DNA of 64,000 bases, taken from CBDCWQ01 sp965223435. GTDB lineage: Bacteria; Myxococcota; Kuafuiibacteriia; Kuafuiibacteriales; Kuafuiibacteriaceae. The translations under genes and the position numbers were made by a program. How positions within the stretch are numbered: position 1 is the stretch's first letter; each line of letters begins with the position of its first letter. Of this stretch, positions 25,881 to 34,782 are shown in pieces. The stretch spans positions 992,001 through 1,056,000 of the forward strand of contig CBDCWQ010000023.1 in the NCBI GenBank assembly GCA_965223435.1. The letters run 5' to 3'. The notes under the pieces are model-generated. The model did not search any database. It worked only from the letters and a program-made list of their open reading frames with translations, and was not told the origin of the DNA.

Positions 25881-26834
25881 TTACAGAAGCGTTTCGACAT
25901 GGGCTTCAGCGTCTTCAGCCAAGGCGTTGGTGTTGTAGCCGCCCTCCAGAACCGAAACGAGATGCCCGTGACAGTGCGCATCGGAGAATCGGACCACGGC
26001 CTCCGATAGTGCCCGAAATCCGGTGGGGGTCATACGCAGGCCGGCCAATGGATCTCGATGGTCCGCGTCAAACCCGGCGGATACAAAAATGATCTCCGGC
26101 TCAAACCTTTCTAGCGCCGGCCTTATGGTTTGCTCCCAGGCTTCGAGAAATTCATTTTCGCCCGCCCCCTCGGACAACGCACAGTTGATCGTGGCGCCGA
26201 GCCCGTTTCCTTCTCCAGTTTCATCCGACCCGCCGCTGAACGGAAAAATACCTTCCTGATGCCAACTCGCATAGAGAACATCTCCCCGGGTCCAGAAAAG
26301 CTCCTGCGTTCCGTTTCCATGGTGAACGTCCCAGTCCAAAATCGCCACTCGCTGGACGAGGCCATCCGAAATAACGCCCTGAGCGCCGACGGCCACATTG
26401 TTAAATAGACAGAATCCCATGCCGTTTTCAGCGCGTGCATGATGACCGGGGGGGCGAACTGAGCAAAAAGCACGATTCCATTGCCCCGAAAGGACTCGGC
26501 GTGCTGATTCAACGACGGCGCTGGCCGCAAGTTGAGCGGCTAACCAGGAACCGGGGCTAACGGCGGTATCTGGATCAACGCGTCCGCCTGCGGTCTCGGA
26601 CAATTGCCTAACGTGTTCGATGTAGCCTTTCGCATGAACACCCCCCAGGAGTTCCGGCGTCACTTGCGGTGGCGTCTCGATGATCAACTGATCGTTCAAG
26701 CCATTTTTTGCGAATCTCGTTCGGATGGAGTGAAGACGCCTTGGACACTCGGGATGGTCGATGTCATTTTCATGTTGGTCGAATAGGGGACTGTCCATCC
26801 ACCCGACTTTTCTTGGTTGCTCTTCCTTGTTCAT
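25881..26834 (-). CDS. Histone-deacetylase/acetoin-utilisation-like deacetylase
   Basis: 317 residues from the ATG giving MNKEEQPRK; an in-frame start 18 codons earlier would overlap the upstream gene. Zinc-hydrolase motifs are all present: RPPGHHA, the metal ligands in DWDVHHGNGTQ, FVSAGFDADHRDPLAG and EGGYN. The enzyme should remove acyl groups from lysines or polyamines. It is the first gene of an operon with the CoA-transferase/GNAT fusion and a DUF6544 protein, pairing deacetylation with acyl-CoA chemistry. Confidence 0.9.
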   Translation of the reverse strand: MNKEEQPRKVGWMDSPLFDQHENDIDHPECPRRLHSIRTRFAKNGLNDQLIIETPPQVTPELLGGVHAKGYIEHVRQLSETAGGRVDPDTAVSPGSWLAAQLAASAVVESARRVLSGQWNRAFCSVRPPGHHARAENGMGFCLFNNVAVGAQGVISDGLVQRVAILDWDVHHGNGTQELFWTRGDVLYASWHQEGIFPFSGGSDETGEGNGLGATINCALSEGAGENEFLEAWEQTIRPALERFEPEIIFVSAGFDADHRDPLAGLRMTPTGFRALSEAVVRFSDAHCHGHLVSVLEGGYNTNALAEDAEAHVETLL

Positions 26835-26868
26835 CTTCGTTAGCCGGACGTTACCATCTATTCCCACA

Positions 26869-27438
26869 CTATTTTGGTGCTGATCCAATGTCGTAGCGCC
26901 TAAGTCCAGGATTCAGACCGCTTTCTGCCCGCTCGTCGGTCACCGGGGTTCGACCCGGGTGGAGTGCTTGAAACCCTTTCGCCAGGGCGTCGACTTCAGA
27001 CTCCGAAAGCTGCGCATCTGGGTGCATCAACTGGTAGATGTATGGTGGCATCTCCTTTTCCCGGATCTCTTCGATGATCTCCTCCATCAATTCATCCATC
27101 TTTGGGTGCGACGGAGCCCATTCGGACAGATTAAGTGCCTTTCGGCCCTCGTCGACGTCGCGCTGGACCAACCAGGACACTGGGGCTACGTGGGAGTACC
27201 AGGGCCACGTTGTTTCGTTGCTGTGACAGTCGTAGCAGGCACGTACCGCGAGCGCACGGGTGGCGGAGCTACCCCAGTTTGGTTCCGTTCGCGCGGACGG
27301 ATTGGTGTGCTCGCGTCCGTACGGAACAATCTGGAGGATCACCCCGACAACGAGCATGCCCATGAGCAGAATCTTCCATTTGCGCGGCCCGTTTCGAGGT
27401 GTCTCACCGTCGATTGCGATTATTCTTTCAGAAGTCAT
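26869..27438 (-). CDS. Haem-binding domain protein with single CxxCH, membrane anchored
   Basis: 189 residues from ATG 27438. An N-terminal helix (ILLMGMLVVGVILQIVP) anchors a periplasmic domain with the cytochrome c-type site RACYDCHSNET, followed by WPWYSHVAPVSWLVQ. This is characteristic of the Haem_bd family. It may shuttle electrons in the periplasm. It is transcribed divergently from the cupin gene, the starts being 77 bp apart, so the promoters share that gap. Confidence 0.85.
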   Translation of the reverse strand: MTSERIIAIDGETPRNGPRKWKILLMGMLVVGVILQIVPYGREHTNPSARTEPNWGSSATRALAVRACYDCHSNETTWPWYSHVAPVSWLVQRDVDEGRKALNLSEWAPSHPKMDELMEEIIEEIREKEMPPYIYQLMHPDAQLSESEVDALAKGFQALHPGRTPVTDERAESGLNPGLRRYDIGSAPK

Positions 27439-27515
27439 GATCGTTCCCCGATTCAACAATCGTGCCAAGCAGAGACCTGGTACGCAGATTGCACTTAAAC
27501 GACGATGGGAGGTCT

Positions 27516-27878
27516 ATGAGTACTGAATCTAAAAAAGACTCCGGGCAACTACCGCCTGGAGATACGGTGAGTCTGGCTCAACTTCTTAGCTACGCAGAGA
27601 ATGCGATCGTGAGTCGGATTTTGCTCAAGAACGATGGTGGGACAGTAACGATCTTTGCTTTTGATGCCAGTCAGGGCCTCAGTGAGCACACGACGCCCCA
27701 CGATGCTTTGCTCCAGCTGGTTGAAGGCCAGGCCGAAGTGACCGTCGGGGGTACGAGGGCCACCTTGGTGGGGGGACAGGCCATTCTTCTTCCCGCGAAG
27801 GTTCCGCATGCCGTTCACGCAACGGAACAGTTTAAGATGCTTTTGGTCATGCTGCGTTCCTCGCCTCGAAACGCTTGA
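27516..27878 (+). CDS. Cupin-domain protein
   Basis: 120 residues from ATG 27516 with GGAGG-type ribosome site. Single cupin fold: SEHTTPHDALLQLVEGQAEV gives motif 1 and LPAKVPHAVHATEQFK motif 2, with metal-binding His in each. Substrate unknown; small cupins of this form are often linked to redox or stress loci. Its 3' end overlaps the convergent sulfate permease gene by 32 bp. Confidence 0.85.
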   Translation: MSTESKKDSGQLPPGDTVSLAQLLSYAENAIVSRILLKNDGGTVTIFAFDASQGLSEHTTPHDALLQLVEGQAEVTVGGTRATLVGGQAILLPAKVPHAVHATEQFKMLLVMLRSSPRNA

Positions 27879-29535
27879 CGGCCTCATCAATGGTGAAGGT
27901 GAAGGCATCCTCTCCTAGGAAATCGGTCAGCCCCGAGCGTTTCATGACATCCCGCACGGGCCCTTTGACCGACGCGAAATAGAGTGTCACGCTGCGATCC
28001 CGGTACTTGCGGGCGATCTCTTCGAGCGCTGTCGCCGCGGAGCTATCGAGGTCGTTGATGCTACTGGCGTCAATGATGACGCCTCCTACGGGTTCCGCCG
28101 CCTCACGCTCGATTCGCTCGAGGTGCTCCCTCAGAAAGTCCATGTTGGCGAAATAAAATGTGGCGTCCACGCGGACAATCAGGAGTCCCGGCACCCGCTC
28201 TGCGTCAGGAAAACGGCGGACGTTTCGGTATACGCTCAAGGTCCCCGGGAGCCGACCTAAGACCGCAGTATGTGGCTTGGTGGTCCGAAGGATGAAGAGC
28301 AAAAGTGACGCACCCACGCCAACCAAGATACCCAACTCGATGCCAAGGACCAGCGTACTGATGAACGTTAAGGCCAGGAGCCCCGCATCGGTGGGCTTGA
28401 CGCGGACAAGACGCAAAAATTCACGAACGTCGACCAGCGAGTATACCGCGACTACGATGATCGCCGACAACACGCAAACGGGAAGATAGTAAAAGAGTGG
28501 CGTGAGAAAGAGCAGCGTAAGCGCTACTACCGATGCGGTGACTATGGACGCGAGTGGGGTTCGGGCTCCAGCTTGATCATTGACCGCCGTACGGGAAAAA
28601 CCACCTGTAACCGGGTACGCGCCAAGCAATGCCCCGCCCACGTTCGCAACCCCCAGCGCGATAAGCTCTTGGTTCGCATCGATTTCGTAGCGATGTCGTG
28701 CGGCCATAGCTTTCGCTACCGCAACTGATTCCATGAACCCCACAAACGAAATGAGGATCGCCGTCGTGAAAAGCGTACGAATCGCTTCGAAGTCAAAAGA
28801 GGGCCAAGCCATGGCCGAAAAGCCCGCTGGAACATCTCCTACGATATGGATCCCTTCGCGATTCAGGCTCAATCCCCATACCGAGAGCGCCCCCAAAACG
28901 CAGACAACAAGGGCGCCCGGAAACGTCGGCTTTTTCTTTTTCGCGACGACAAGAGCGCCCATAGAGAGTGCACCCATGACAACCGTGGGTGCATTCACCT
29001 CACGAAGCCGTTGGATCGCTTCGATCAGGACTCGGTGGACATGGTGACTTCGGCTCAAATCCACGCCAAGCAGACCTTTGAGTTGACTAAATCCAATGAT
29101 AAGCGAAGCGGCCGAGGTAAAACCGCTGACCACAGGATGGGACAGGAATTTGACGAGAGCCCCTACCCGGAGCGCACCCATCAAAAATTGCATGACGCCC
29201 ACAAGGAGCGCCAAGAGCACTGCATAATGTACATATTCGGTCGTTTCTGGCGTCGCGATTTCTCCGACGGCGGCTCCGACCAAAAGAGAAATAATCGCTA
29301 CCGGGCCCACAGCGAGCTGACGTGAAGTGCCAAGCACCGCGTAGAGCAAAAGTGGCAAGACCGATGCGTAGAGGCCCACCGTCGGTGGAAGGCCTGCAAG
29401 CATCGCATAGGCCATGCCTTGAGGGATAAGCATGACCGCGACGACAAGGCCGGCACTTAAGTCTCCGCGTAGATTTTTAGCTTTGTATGCCGGCAGCCAG
29501 GAGAGTACCGGGACATGCTGACGAAGCCATCTCAT
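27847..29535 (-). CDS. SulP-family anion permease with STAS domain
   Basis: 562 residues. It starts with LPAYKAKNLRGDLSAGLVV and the SulP signature MLIPQGMAYAMLAGLPP, has multiple membrane helices, and then a C-terminal STAS domain (about 440-555) with IIDASSINDLDSSA. It transports sulfate or related anions such as bicarbonate. It lies 14 bp downstream of a persulfide dioxygenase gene, which favours sulfate or sulfite as the physiological anion. Confidence 0.92.
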   Translation of the reverse strand: MRWLRQHVPVLSWLPAYKAKNLRGDLSAGLVVAVMLIPQGMAYAMLAGLPPTVGLYASVLPLLLYAVLGTSRQLAVGPVAIISLLVGAAVGEIATPETTEYVHYAVLLALLVGVMQFLMGALRVGALVKFLSHPVVSGFTSAASLIIGFSQLKGLLGVDLSRSHHVHRVLIEAIQRLREVNAPTVVMGALSMGALVVAKKKKPTFPGALVVCVLGALSVWGLSLNREGIHIVGDVPAGFSAMAWPSFDFEAIRTLFTTAILISFVGFMESVAVAKAMAARHRYEIDANQELIALGVANVGGALLGAYPVTGGFSRTAVNDQAGARTPLASIVTASVVALTLLFLTPLFYYLPVCVLSAIIVVAVYSLVDVREFLRLVRVKPTDAGLLALTFISTLVLGIELGILVGVGASLLLFILRTTKPHTAVLGRLPGTLSVYRNVRRFPDAERVPGLLIVRVDATFYFANMDFLREHLERIEREAAEPVGGVIIDASSINDLDSSAATALEEIARKYRDRSVTLYFASVKGPVRDVMKRSGLTDFLGEDAFTFTIDEAVKRFEARNAA

Positions 29536-29549
29536 GGAAGTGGGACGAT

Positions 29550-30248
29550 CTAGCTGGATGCGCCGCAGGCTAAATTCGCAGGGACCGCCACGTCCATCAA
29601 TTTCGGGTTTGCCAGTTTGAGCTCCGCCATGAGCTGAACATACCCCTCGACGGACTTGACCTGAAGCCGTGGATTATTAGCGATCTCTTCACCGATCGTG
29701 CTCACCGTCCAACCTTTGTAGTCGTGGGCTGGATAGACCAGCGTCTCCGGAGGAAGTTTCAGGAGCCGGTCCCATAGACTTTGATGTTGCTTCTTGGCAT
29801 CGCCATTTTGAAAGTCGGTCCTCCCGGTGCCCCGAATTAGAAGGGTGTCTCCGGTAAAGACCCGATCCCCCATCGCAAAGCTATAGGAGTCATCGGTGTG
29901 TCCGGGGGTATAGAGAGCGCGGAGTTCAATACCGGGAATCTGGATCACTTCATTGTCGATGAGCGTCCGTGAGACACATTCAGCCTGACTCTGCTCACCC
30001 ATGATGGTGATGCAGTCCGTTTGTTCACGAAGGTCCCCCAGTCCGGTGACATGATCTGCGTGTACATGTGTATCCATGGCAAAAACCAGCTTCAGATCGA
30101 GCTCACGAAGGAGCTGCAAGTACTTCGGCACCTCTCCCTTGACGGGGTCGATAAGAACCGCCTCACGCCCTTTTGGGCTCCCTAGTAAATACGTATACGT
30201 GCTGGACTCTCGGTCGAAAAGCTGTCGAAAAATCAGATTCTTGCTCAC
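29550..30248 (-). CDS. Persulfide dioxygenase-like MBL-fold hydrolase (ETHE1-type)
   Basis: 232 residues from GTG 30248, overlapping the TGA of the DUF2892 gene. Metal ligands occur in DTHVHADHVTG, YTPGHTDDS and GDTLLIRGTGRTDFQNG; the last is characteristic of ETHE1 iron persulfide dioxygenases. It would oxidise glutathione persulfide to sulfite. Second gene of a DUF2892-dioxygenase-SulP operon. Confidence 0.88.
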   Translation of the reverse strand: MSKNLIFRQLFDRESSTYTYLLGSPKGREAVLIDPVKGEVPKYLQLLRELDLKLVFAMDTHVHADHVTGLGDLREQTDCITIMGEQSQAECVSRTLIDNEVIQIPGIELRALYTPGHTDDSYSFAMGDRVFTGDTLLIRGTGRTDFQNGDAKKQHQSLWDRLLKLPPETLVYPAHDYKGWTVSTIGEEIANNPRLQVKSVEGYVQLMAELKLANPKLMDVAVPANLACGASS

Positions 30249-30469
30249 GATGGACCTTTTAGTTGCTTCCGCCCTATCGAGCAACTGTCAACGCCCAACA
30301 GCCTGTACATCGGGCACATTCCGACGAATCCAGTCGCGAGTGGAATGATGCCGATGAGCCCCCACCATGTCTTCGGGCCGATAAAGGTAAGCGATAGAAG
30401 CCCAATGCCCAGCAGAACCCGAATGACGCGGTCTGTTTTGCCTACGTTCGGTGCGCAAGATGGTTTCAT
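30245..30469 (-). CDS. DUF2892 small membrane protein (YgaP-TM-like)
   Basis: 74 residues from ATG 30469 with ribosome site GGAGACAA. It begins MKPSCAPNVGKTDRVIRV, then has two membrane segments (LLGIGLLSLTFIG, IGIIPLATGFVGMCPMYRLLG) typical of DUF2892, which often carries or neighbours rhodanese and persulfide enzymes. It leads the sulfur operon. Confidence 0.88.
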   Translation of the reverse strand: MKPSCAPNVGKTDRVIRVLLGIGLLSLTFIGPKTWWGLIGIIPLATGFVGMCPMYRLLGVDSCSIGRKQLKGPS

Positions 30470-30936
30470 GATTGTCTCCTCTCTGTCGTTAGGTTCATTT
30501 CGTTGGCTATCGCCAAGTGACGGTGCGTATCCCGCTCGCCACACGGGGATATACGCAGCTTTCCTGTTCAATAAGTGTGCCATCTGATCGGCGTCAGATT
30601 TTGATGAGTGGCGATCAGGGAAGATTTGAGAAGGGACAATCGGCATGCAACTTTCGGAGCCAAAGGGGGGGCATCTGCCCACGTGCCGGAGTTGGTTACT
30701 ATGCCGTCGCAGTTTGTCGAGAGTCCCCATAAAATCTCACCCTGGGCCTATCGCAGTTTGCGAAGTCAAGAAGTCGACATTCGACCCGAGAGCCGGTGGA
30801 CGGTGGAGGTGCTACCGTTGTGAAACATCGCCAAGGTTCTTGGTTCCTACTCAGTAGCGGACAATCGTCTGATTACGCAGATCAGGCTCGGCGAGCTGAA
30901 CCCTCTTTGGCACGTTGGTTGCAAATGCCTGCTTGC
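30470..30936. other. Intergenic region between divergent genes
   Basis: About 470 bp upstream of the DUF2892 gene (minus strand) and of the secreted protein gene (plus strand). It should carry both promoters. I see no RNA gene or clear operator in it. Confidence 0.4.
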
Positions 30937-31434
30937 ATGATGAGTGCCTCACCTATCCTAAAAACCATTGTCATCACTTCCTTGTTTTCCTTCTCGTTGG
31001 CTGCAGCGCCCTCGGTTGAAGCTCAGCCGGGCCCGGGACGAGGGTGGCGCGGCAGTGGTGGATGGGGACCGACATCCATGTATCAGCGCAACTATGATCC
31101 AAGTAAGATCGCGACGCTTAAGGGAAAGATCGTAGAGGTCCAGCGGATCGAGCATCGACGGGGAATGTCCGAAGGAGTTCATCTCATCGTACAAGTCGAA
31201 AAGGAAAAGCGTACGGTCCACCTTGGACCGAAGTGGTTTATTGAGCGTCAGGACACTGAGCTTAAGGTTGGGGATGAAGTTGAGATCCGAGGATCGTTGG
31301 TGAAGATCGGCAATGTCAATGCTCTGATTGCCGCCTCGGTGAAAAAAGGGAACGCCACTTTGGAGCTACGCGACTCGAAAGGGTTCCCCAGGTGGGCTGG
31401 CTGGCGCATGGGAAGACGAATGCGCGGTTCCTAG
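30937..31434 (+). CDS. Secreted OB-fold-like hypothetical protein
   Basis: About 165 residues with a signal peptide (TIVITSLFSFSLAAAPSVEA, cut before QPG). Start chosen among ATGs at 30925, 30937 and 30940. A Gly/Arg/Trp-rich linker precedes a beta-rich domain with IATLKGKIVEVQRIEH and ELKVGDEVEIRGSLVKIG, resembling secreted OB-fold proteins that may bind nucleic acid or metal. No family is certain. It lies just upstream of a persulfide dioxygenase. Confidence 0.65.
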   Translation: MMSASPILKTIVITSLFSFSLAAAPSVEAQPGPGRGWRGSGGWGPTSMYQRNYDPSKIATLKGKIVEVQRIEHRRGMSEGVHLIVQVEKEKRTVHLGPKWFIERQDTELKVGDEVEIRGSLVKIGNVNALIAASVKKGNATLELRDSKGFPRWAGWRMGRRMRGS

Positions 31435-31503
31435 TACCAGAAACGTAGCTCAGTCACTTGGGATGAGCCAACCTTCAAGTATTCGATATCTCGGGAAGGG
31501 AAA

Positions 31504-32607
31504 ATGGGAGATGAAGTTATGATTTTTGAGGAACTCAACGAAGCCGCTTGTAAGACCTATCTGGTCGCGTCAGAAGAAACGCAGGAGGCTATGCTAGTCG
31601 ATCCAGTACTTGAGAAGGTCGAGGACTACTTGAATGAGATTGAGAAGAGGGCGCTGACCCTCCGGTACATTGTCGACACCCACGTTCACGCGGACCACAT
31701 CTCGGGGGCCCCCGCCATTCGTGACCGAACTGGCGTCGACTATATCATGCACCGAACGTCTCCATCCGCCTGTGCAAATCTTCGTTTTGATGAAGGCGAT
31801 ACCTTGATGCTCGGCGACATTCCGGTTCACTTTCTTCATACCCCTGGCCACACTCAGGACAGTCTAACCCTAAGACTTCCAGATCGTATTCTTTCTGGGG
31901 ATTTCCTCTTCATTGGCGAAGGCGGCGCCGGTCGGACGGATCTTCCGGGCGGCGATCCGGGCGAACACTGGGATGCGCTTCAAAAGCTGAAAGACCTTCC
32001 AGACGATCTCCTCGTATTTCCGGCGCACGACTACCATGGGCGAAAACATTCCACGCTTGGGCAAGAGCGAAAGACGAATCCGCGTCTCGAGCGAAGAACC
32101 CGGGGTGACTATATCGGCTGGTTAACCGGCCTCAAGTTAGGCCCCGCGGAGTGGATGGCAGATGTCATTCGGGCGAACTACGCGTGCGCAATGGACCCCA
32201 GCGCCGCTTGGATTCCAGCCGATCAGCCGACGTGCGAGGTAAGTGGGACGGCGGGAAGCGTGAACGCGGAACTCGTTAGAACCATCCCCCCACAGGAAGT
32301 CCACCGCTTGGTCAAGGCTGACCAGCCCCCCTTTGTCCTCGATGTTCGAGAGCGGTCCGAGTACGATGGGGAATTCGGTCACATCAAGGGCGCACACCTT
32401 GTTCCTGTGGGCGCCCTCCCGGCGCAATTGGCTGAGCTCGATGCGTTCAAGTTGAAGCCCGTGGTGACAGTCTGTCGGAGCGGTGGGCGGTCCGCAACGG
32501 CGGCCGCGATTCTCACCGTGGCCGGGTTCAAAGACGTACACTCCATGGATGGAGGTATGCAACGCTGGAGAGCGCTTCGATTTCCGGTGGAAAAGCGAGT
32601 TGTCTAA
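31504..32607 (+). CDS. Persulfide dioxygenase fused to rhodanese
   Basis: 367 residues. An N-terminal ETHE1-like MBL domain (DTHVHADHISG, HTPGHTQDS, GAGRTDLPGGD) joins a C-terminal rhodanese domain with active-site loop VCRSGGRSA. The fusion can couple sulfur transfer from persulfide or thiosulfate with oxidation to sulfite. It is the second such dioxygenase in the window. Its stop overlaps the convergent antiporter gene by 4 bp. Confidence 0.9.
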   Translation: MGDEVMIFEELNEAACKTYLVASEETQEAMLVDPVLEKVEDYLNEIEKRALTLRYIVDTHVHADHISGAPAIRDRTGVDYIMHRTSPSACANLRFDEGDTLMLGDIPVHFLHTPGHTQDSLTLRLPDRILSGDFLFIGEGGAGRTDLPGGDPGEHWDALQKLKDLPDDLLVFPAHDYHGRKHSTLGQERKTNPRLERRTRGDYIGWLTGLKLGPAEWMADVIRANYACAMDPSAAWIPADQPTCEVSGTAGSVNAELVRTIPPQEVHRLVKADQPPFVLDVRERSEYDGEFGHIKGAHLVPVGALPAQLAELDAFKLKPVVTVCRSGGRSATAAAILTVAGFKDVHSMDGGMQRWRALRFPVEKRVV

Positions 32608-33812
32608 CCTGAATCCTGCGCTTCAGAAGATGTCGTCGCTTGGCCTGGCTCGGATGCTAGATAAAGAGAGATCCGAGTGATCACCGGACCGATGAGCTCA
32701 AAAACAAACGTCGTCCCCACGAGTAGAGAAAGAAGCCCCTCTCCGACTTCTGGAAACCTTTCGGCGGCGAGGAGGCCAAGCCCCAACGCTACCCCGGCCT
32801 GAGGCAAAAGGCACCACCCCACATGCTTTCTGACCTCGGGTGAAGCCCCCGCCGCTTTGGCCCCGAACCACCCTCCCGCTACTTTTCCAACGGTGCGGGA
32901 CGCAACATAGATGAGGCCAAACAGACCAAGACTCTGAAGCACCCCGAGCTCGAATTCAAAACCTGCGAGTAAGAAGAATACGATGAGAAACGGCTGACTG
33001 ATTCCTTCAATGGCGTGGAACGGCCGGGTGTGGTGATGGGCCCAATTGGCAACGACTGCTCCCATCGTTATGGAGGCGAGAAGGTAAGAAACGTGGATTT
33101 TCGCTGCTAAACCTGAACACAAAAGAACAAAGCCCATGGTTTCGATTAGGGTCAATTCACCGGTTCGTACACGACCCGTTAGCCAGGCCATTGGGAATCC
33201 AATAATACCACCGAGAAGAACTGCGCCTGCGATCTCCCATACGCTCGAAATTATGGTCGACCACGCCACAGAATCTCCCGACGCCAATCCAGATAAGGCC
33301 AATACGACGCTGAACAGAACAATGGCGTAGGCATCGTCGATCGCCACTACCCCCAACACGGTATCACTCACTGGTCCGGCCGATCTGCTTTCCCGGATGA
33401 CGTCCACCGTGGCCGCCGGTGCCGTCGCAGCAGCAATGCCTGCCAAGAGGAGTGCCAATGTGAGCGGTGCACCAAAAAACAGAAGTGCAAGAAAAACGAA
33501 GACGGATGCTGCGAGAGTTTCGGTCACGGAGACAAAGGCAACAATCTTACCCGTTTTCCGGAGTGTCTTACCCAAGAATCGCTCGCCGAGAAGAAAACCG
33601 ACGATGCTGAGTGCGAGCTGAGCAACCATCGGAAACCATGCGGACATGGCGTGTGGAACAAGATCGAAACCACTGGGCCCGGACAAGAATCCCAGAAGAA
33701 GAAGCAACGTCACCCGCGGCACATGAGCTCGTTGGCCAGCAACGTGGGTCAAGTATCCTATGAGGAGAAACAAACCCATCACAATGAGTGGGTCACGGCT
33801 AAGTCCCTCCAC
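32604..33812 (-). CDS. CPA2-family cation:proton antiporter
   Basis: 402 residues with about 11-12 hydrophobic segments, starting GLFLLIGYLTHVAGQ and including AAATAPAATVDVIRES and GVVAIDDAYAIVLFS, the two aspartate-bearing unwound helices typical of Na+/K+:H+ antiporters. No C-terminal KTN/TrkA domain is present, so it is a membrane-only version. It would exchange Na+ or K+ for protons at the inner membrane. Confidence 0.88.
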   Translation of the reverse strand: MEGLSRDPLIVMGLFLLIGYLTHVAGQRAHVPRVTLLLLLGFLSGPSGFDLVPHAMSAWFPMVAQLALSIVGFLLGERFLGKTLRKTGKIVAFVSVTETLAASVFVFLALLFFGAPLTLALLLAGIAAATAPAATVDVIRESRSAGPVSDTVLGVVAIDDAYAIVLFSVVLALSGLASGDSVAWSTIISSVWEIAGAVLLGGIIGFPMAWLTGRVRTGELTLIETMGFVLLCSGLAAKIHVSYLLASITMGAVVANWAHHHTRPFHAIEGISQPFLIVFFLLAGFEFELGVLQSLGLFGLIYVASRTVGKVAGGWFGAKAAGASPEVRKHVGWCLLPQAGVALGLGLLAAERFPEVGEGLLSLLVGTTFVFELIGPVITRISLYLASEPGQATTSSEAQDSG

Positions 33813-33848
33813 TTGTTCCTCCCGGCGAACTTCAAAAGCAGAACTTCG

Positions 33849-34292
33849 TTAGACAACCTGAGGTACTTCACCGCCAGCTATGGCCAGAGAAGGCCTCAAA
33901 GCATCGTCCTTCCTCCCAGAAGACGAAGCAGGTCGCTCGATGGGGCTTCGGACGCTTTCCTGCCACTTGCGGAGACGCCGCGGTGTTCCGAGATCGGTCC
34001 ATCCGCAGGACGCCACTCTAAAAGCCATAAGATGTTCCGGCACACGCTCTAGAACGTCAAGGGAAAAATCGAGTGTTGGGACGTTGCGATACAGTTCGTC
34101 GGCTGCGCCCTCGCTTCCTGCGCACACCTCGGGCACACACTCTAGGAATTGACGGAGGAGATCCGACTGGGCGACCCGAAAGAGATCAAGGAGTCCACGG
34201 GCTGTACCGACGATCACAAACGTATTCCACAGAGCTCCCTTTTTTAGGAGCCTCTCTGCTTGGGTCGGGTCGGGCTTTTCAATGAACCGCAT
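33849..34292 (-). pseudogene. C-terminal remnant of a sugar-nucleotide pyrophosphorylase (mannose-1-P guanylyltransferase-like)
   Basis: The frame begins in mid-domain with RFIEKPDPTQAERLL, then GALWNTFVIVGTARG and SCGWTDLGTPRRL, all characteristic of the second half of NDP-sugar pyrophosphorylases. The N-terminal nucleotide-binding half is absent from the window, and upstream DNA shows no matching frame. It is best read as a deletion remnant. Confidence 0.7.
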
Positions 34293-34475
34293 GGTGGGGG
34301 GGCGATTGGTGATCCCGCTAGGCCCACCGCGTTCTCAATGGCTGACCTTAGTGGAGAAATCGTCGGGCGGCCATTTCCACCGTACGCCGCCGCTTTTGCC
34401 GGTTGCTTTTGTTCCCATGACTCGTAGGACCTTGCCTTCCTAGTGGTTCGACCATTTCCCGCCCCTCCGCCAGTC

Positions 34476-34688
34476 TCAGGGGGAAGCATGGTCATTGTGA
34501 AGCTCCGAAATATCAGGAAACGTCGCCCATTGTTCGTACTCGCTGTCATAGCGCCCACCTCGATTTTGCGCGCACTCAAAGCACAAGATCTCCTCCTCAA
34601 AGAAAAAGCAGGGATCCCTGTCAGGCACGACCGATCCCCCGCAATCCGTACAAAGTTCTTCCATCTCCCACTCTTCTCGATCACCCAT
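34476..34688 (-). CDS. Small zinc-ribbon protein
   Basis: 70 residues from ATG 34688, preceded by GAGGAGG. Two CxxC knuckles (LCTDCGG and LCFECAQ) flank an acidic centre, as in short treble-clef or zinc-ribbon proteins. The first residues MGDREEWEMEE and the tail TFPDISEL are not assigned to any family. Confidence 0.65.
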   Translation of the reverse strand: MGDREEWEMEELCTDCGGSVVPDRDPCFFFEEEILCFECAQNRGGRYDSEYEQWATFPDISELHNDHASP

Positions 34689-34782
34689 CTTACGGCCTCC
34701 TCTCTTTGTTGCCGGGCCCCCGGCACGATCAAGGCCAAGCAGAAATCGGGCCACTGCGGGTCATCCTGGGGCCTGATGACCA

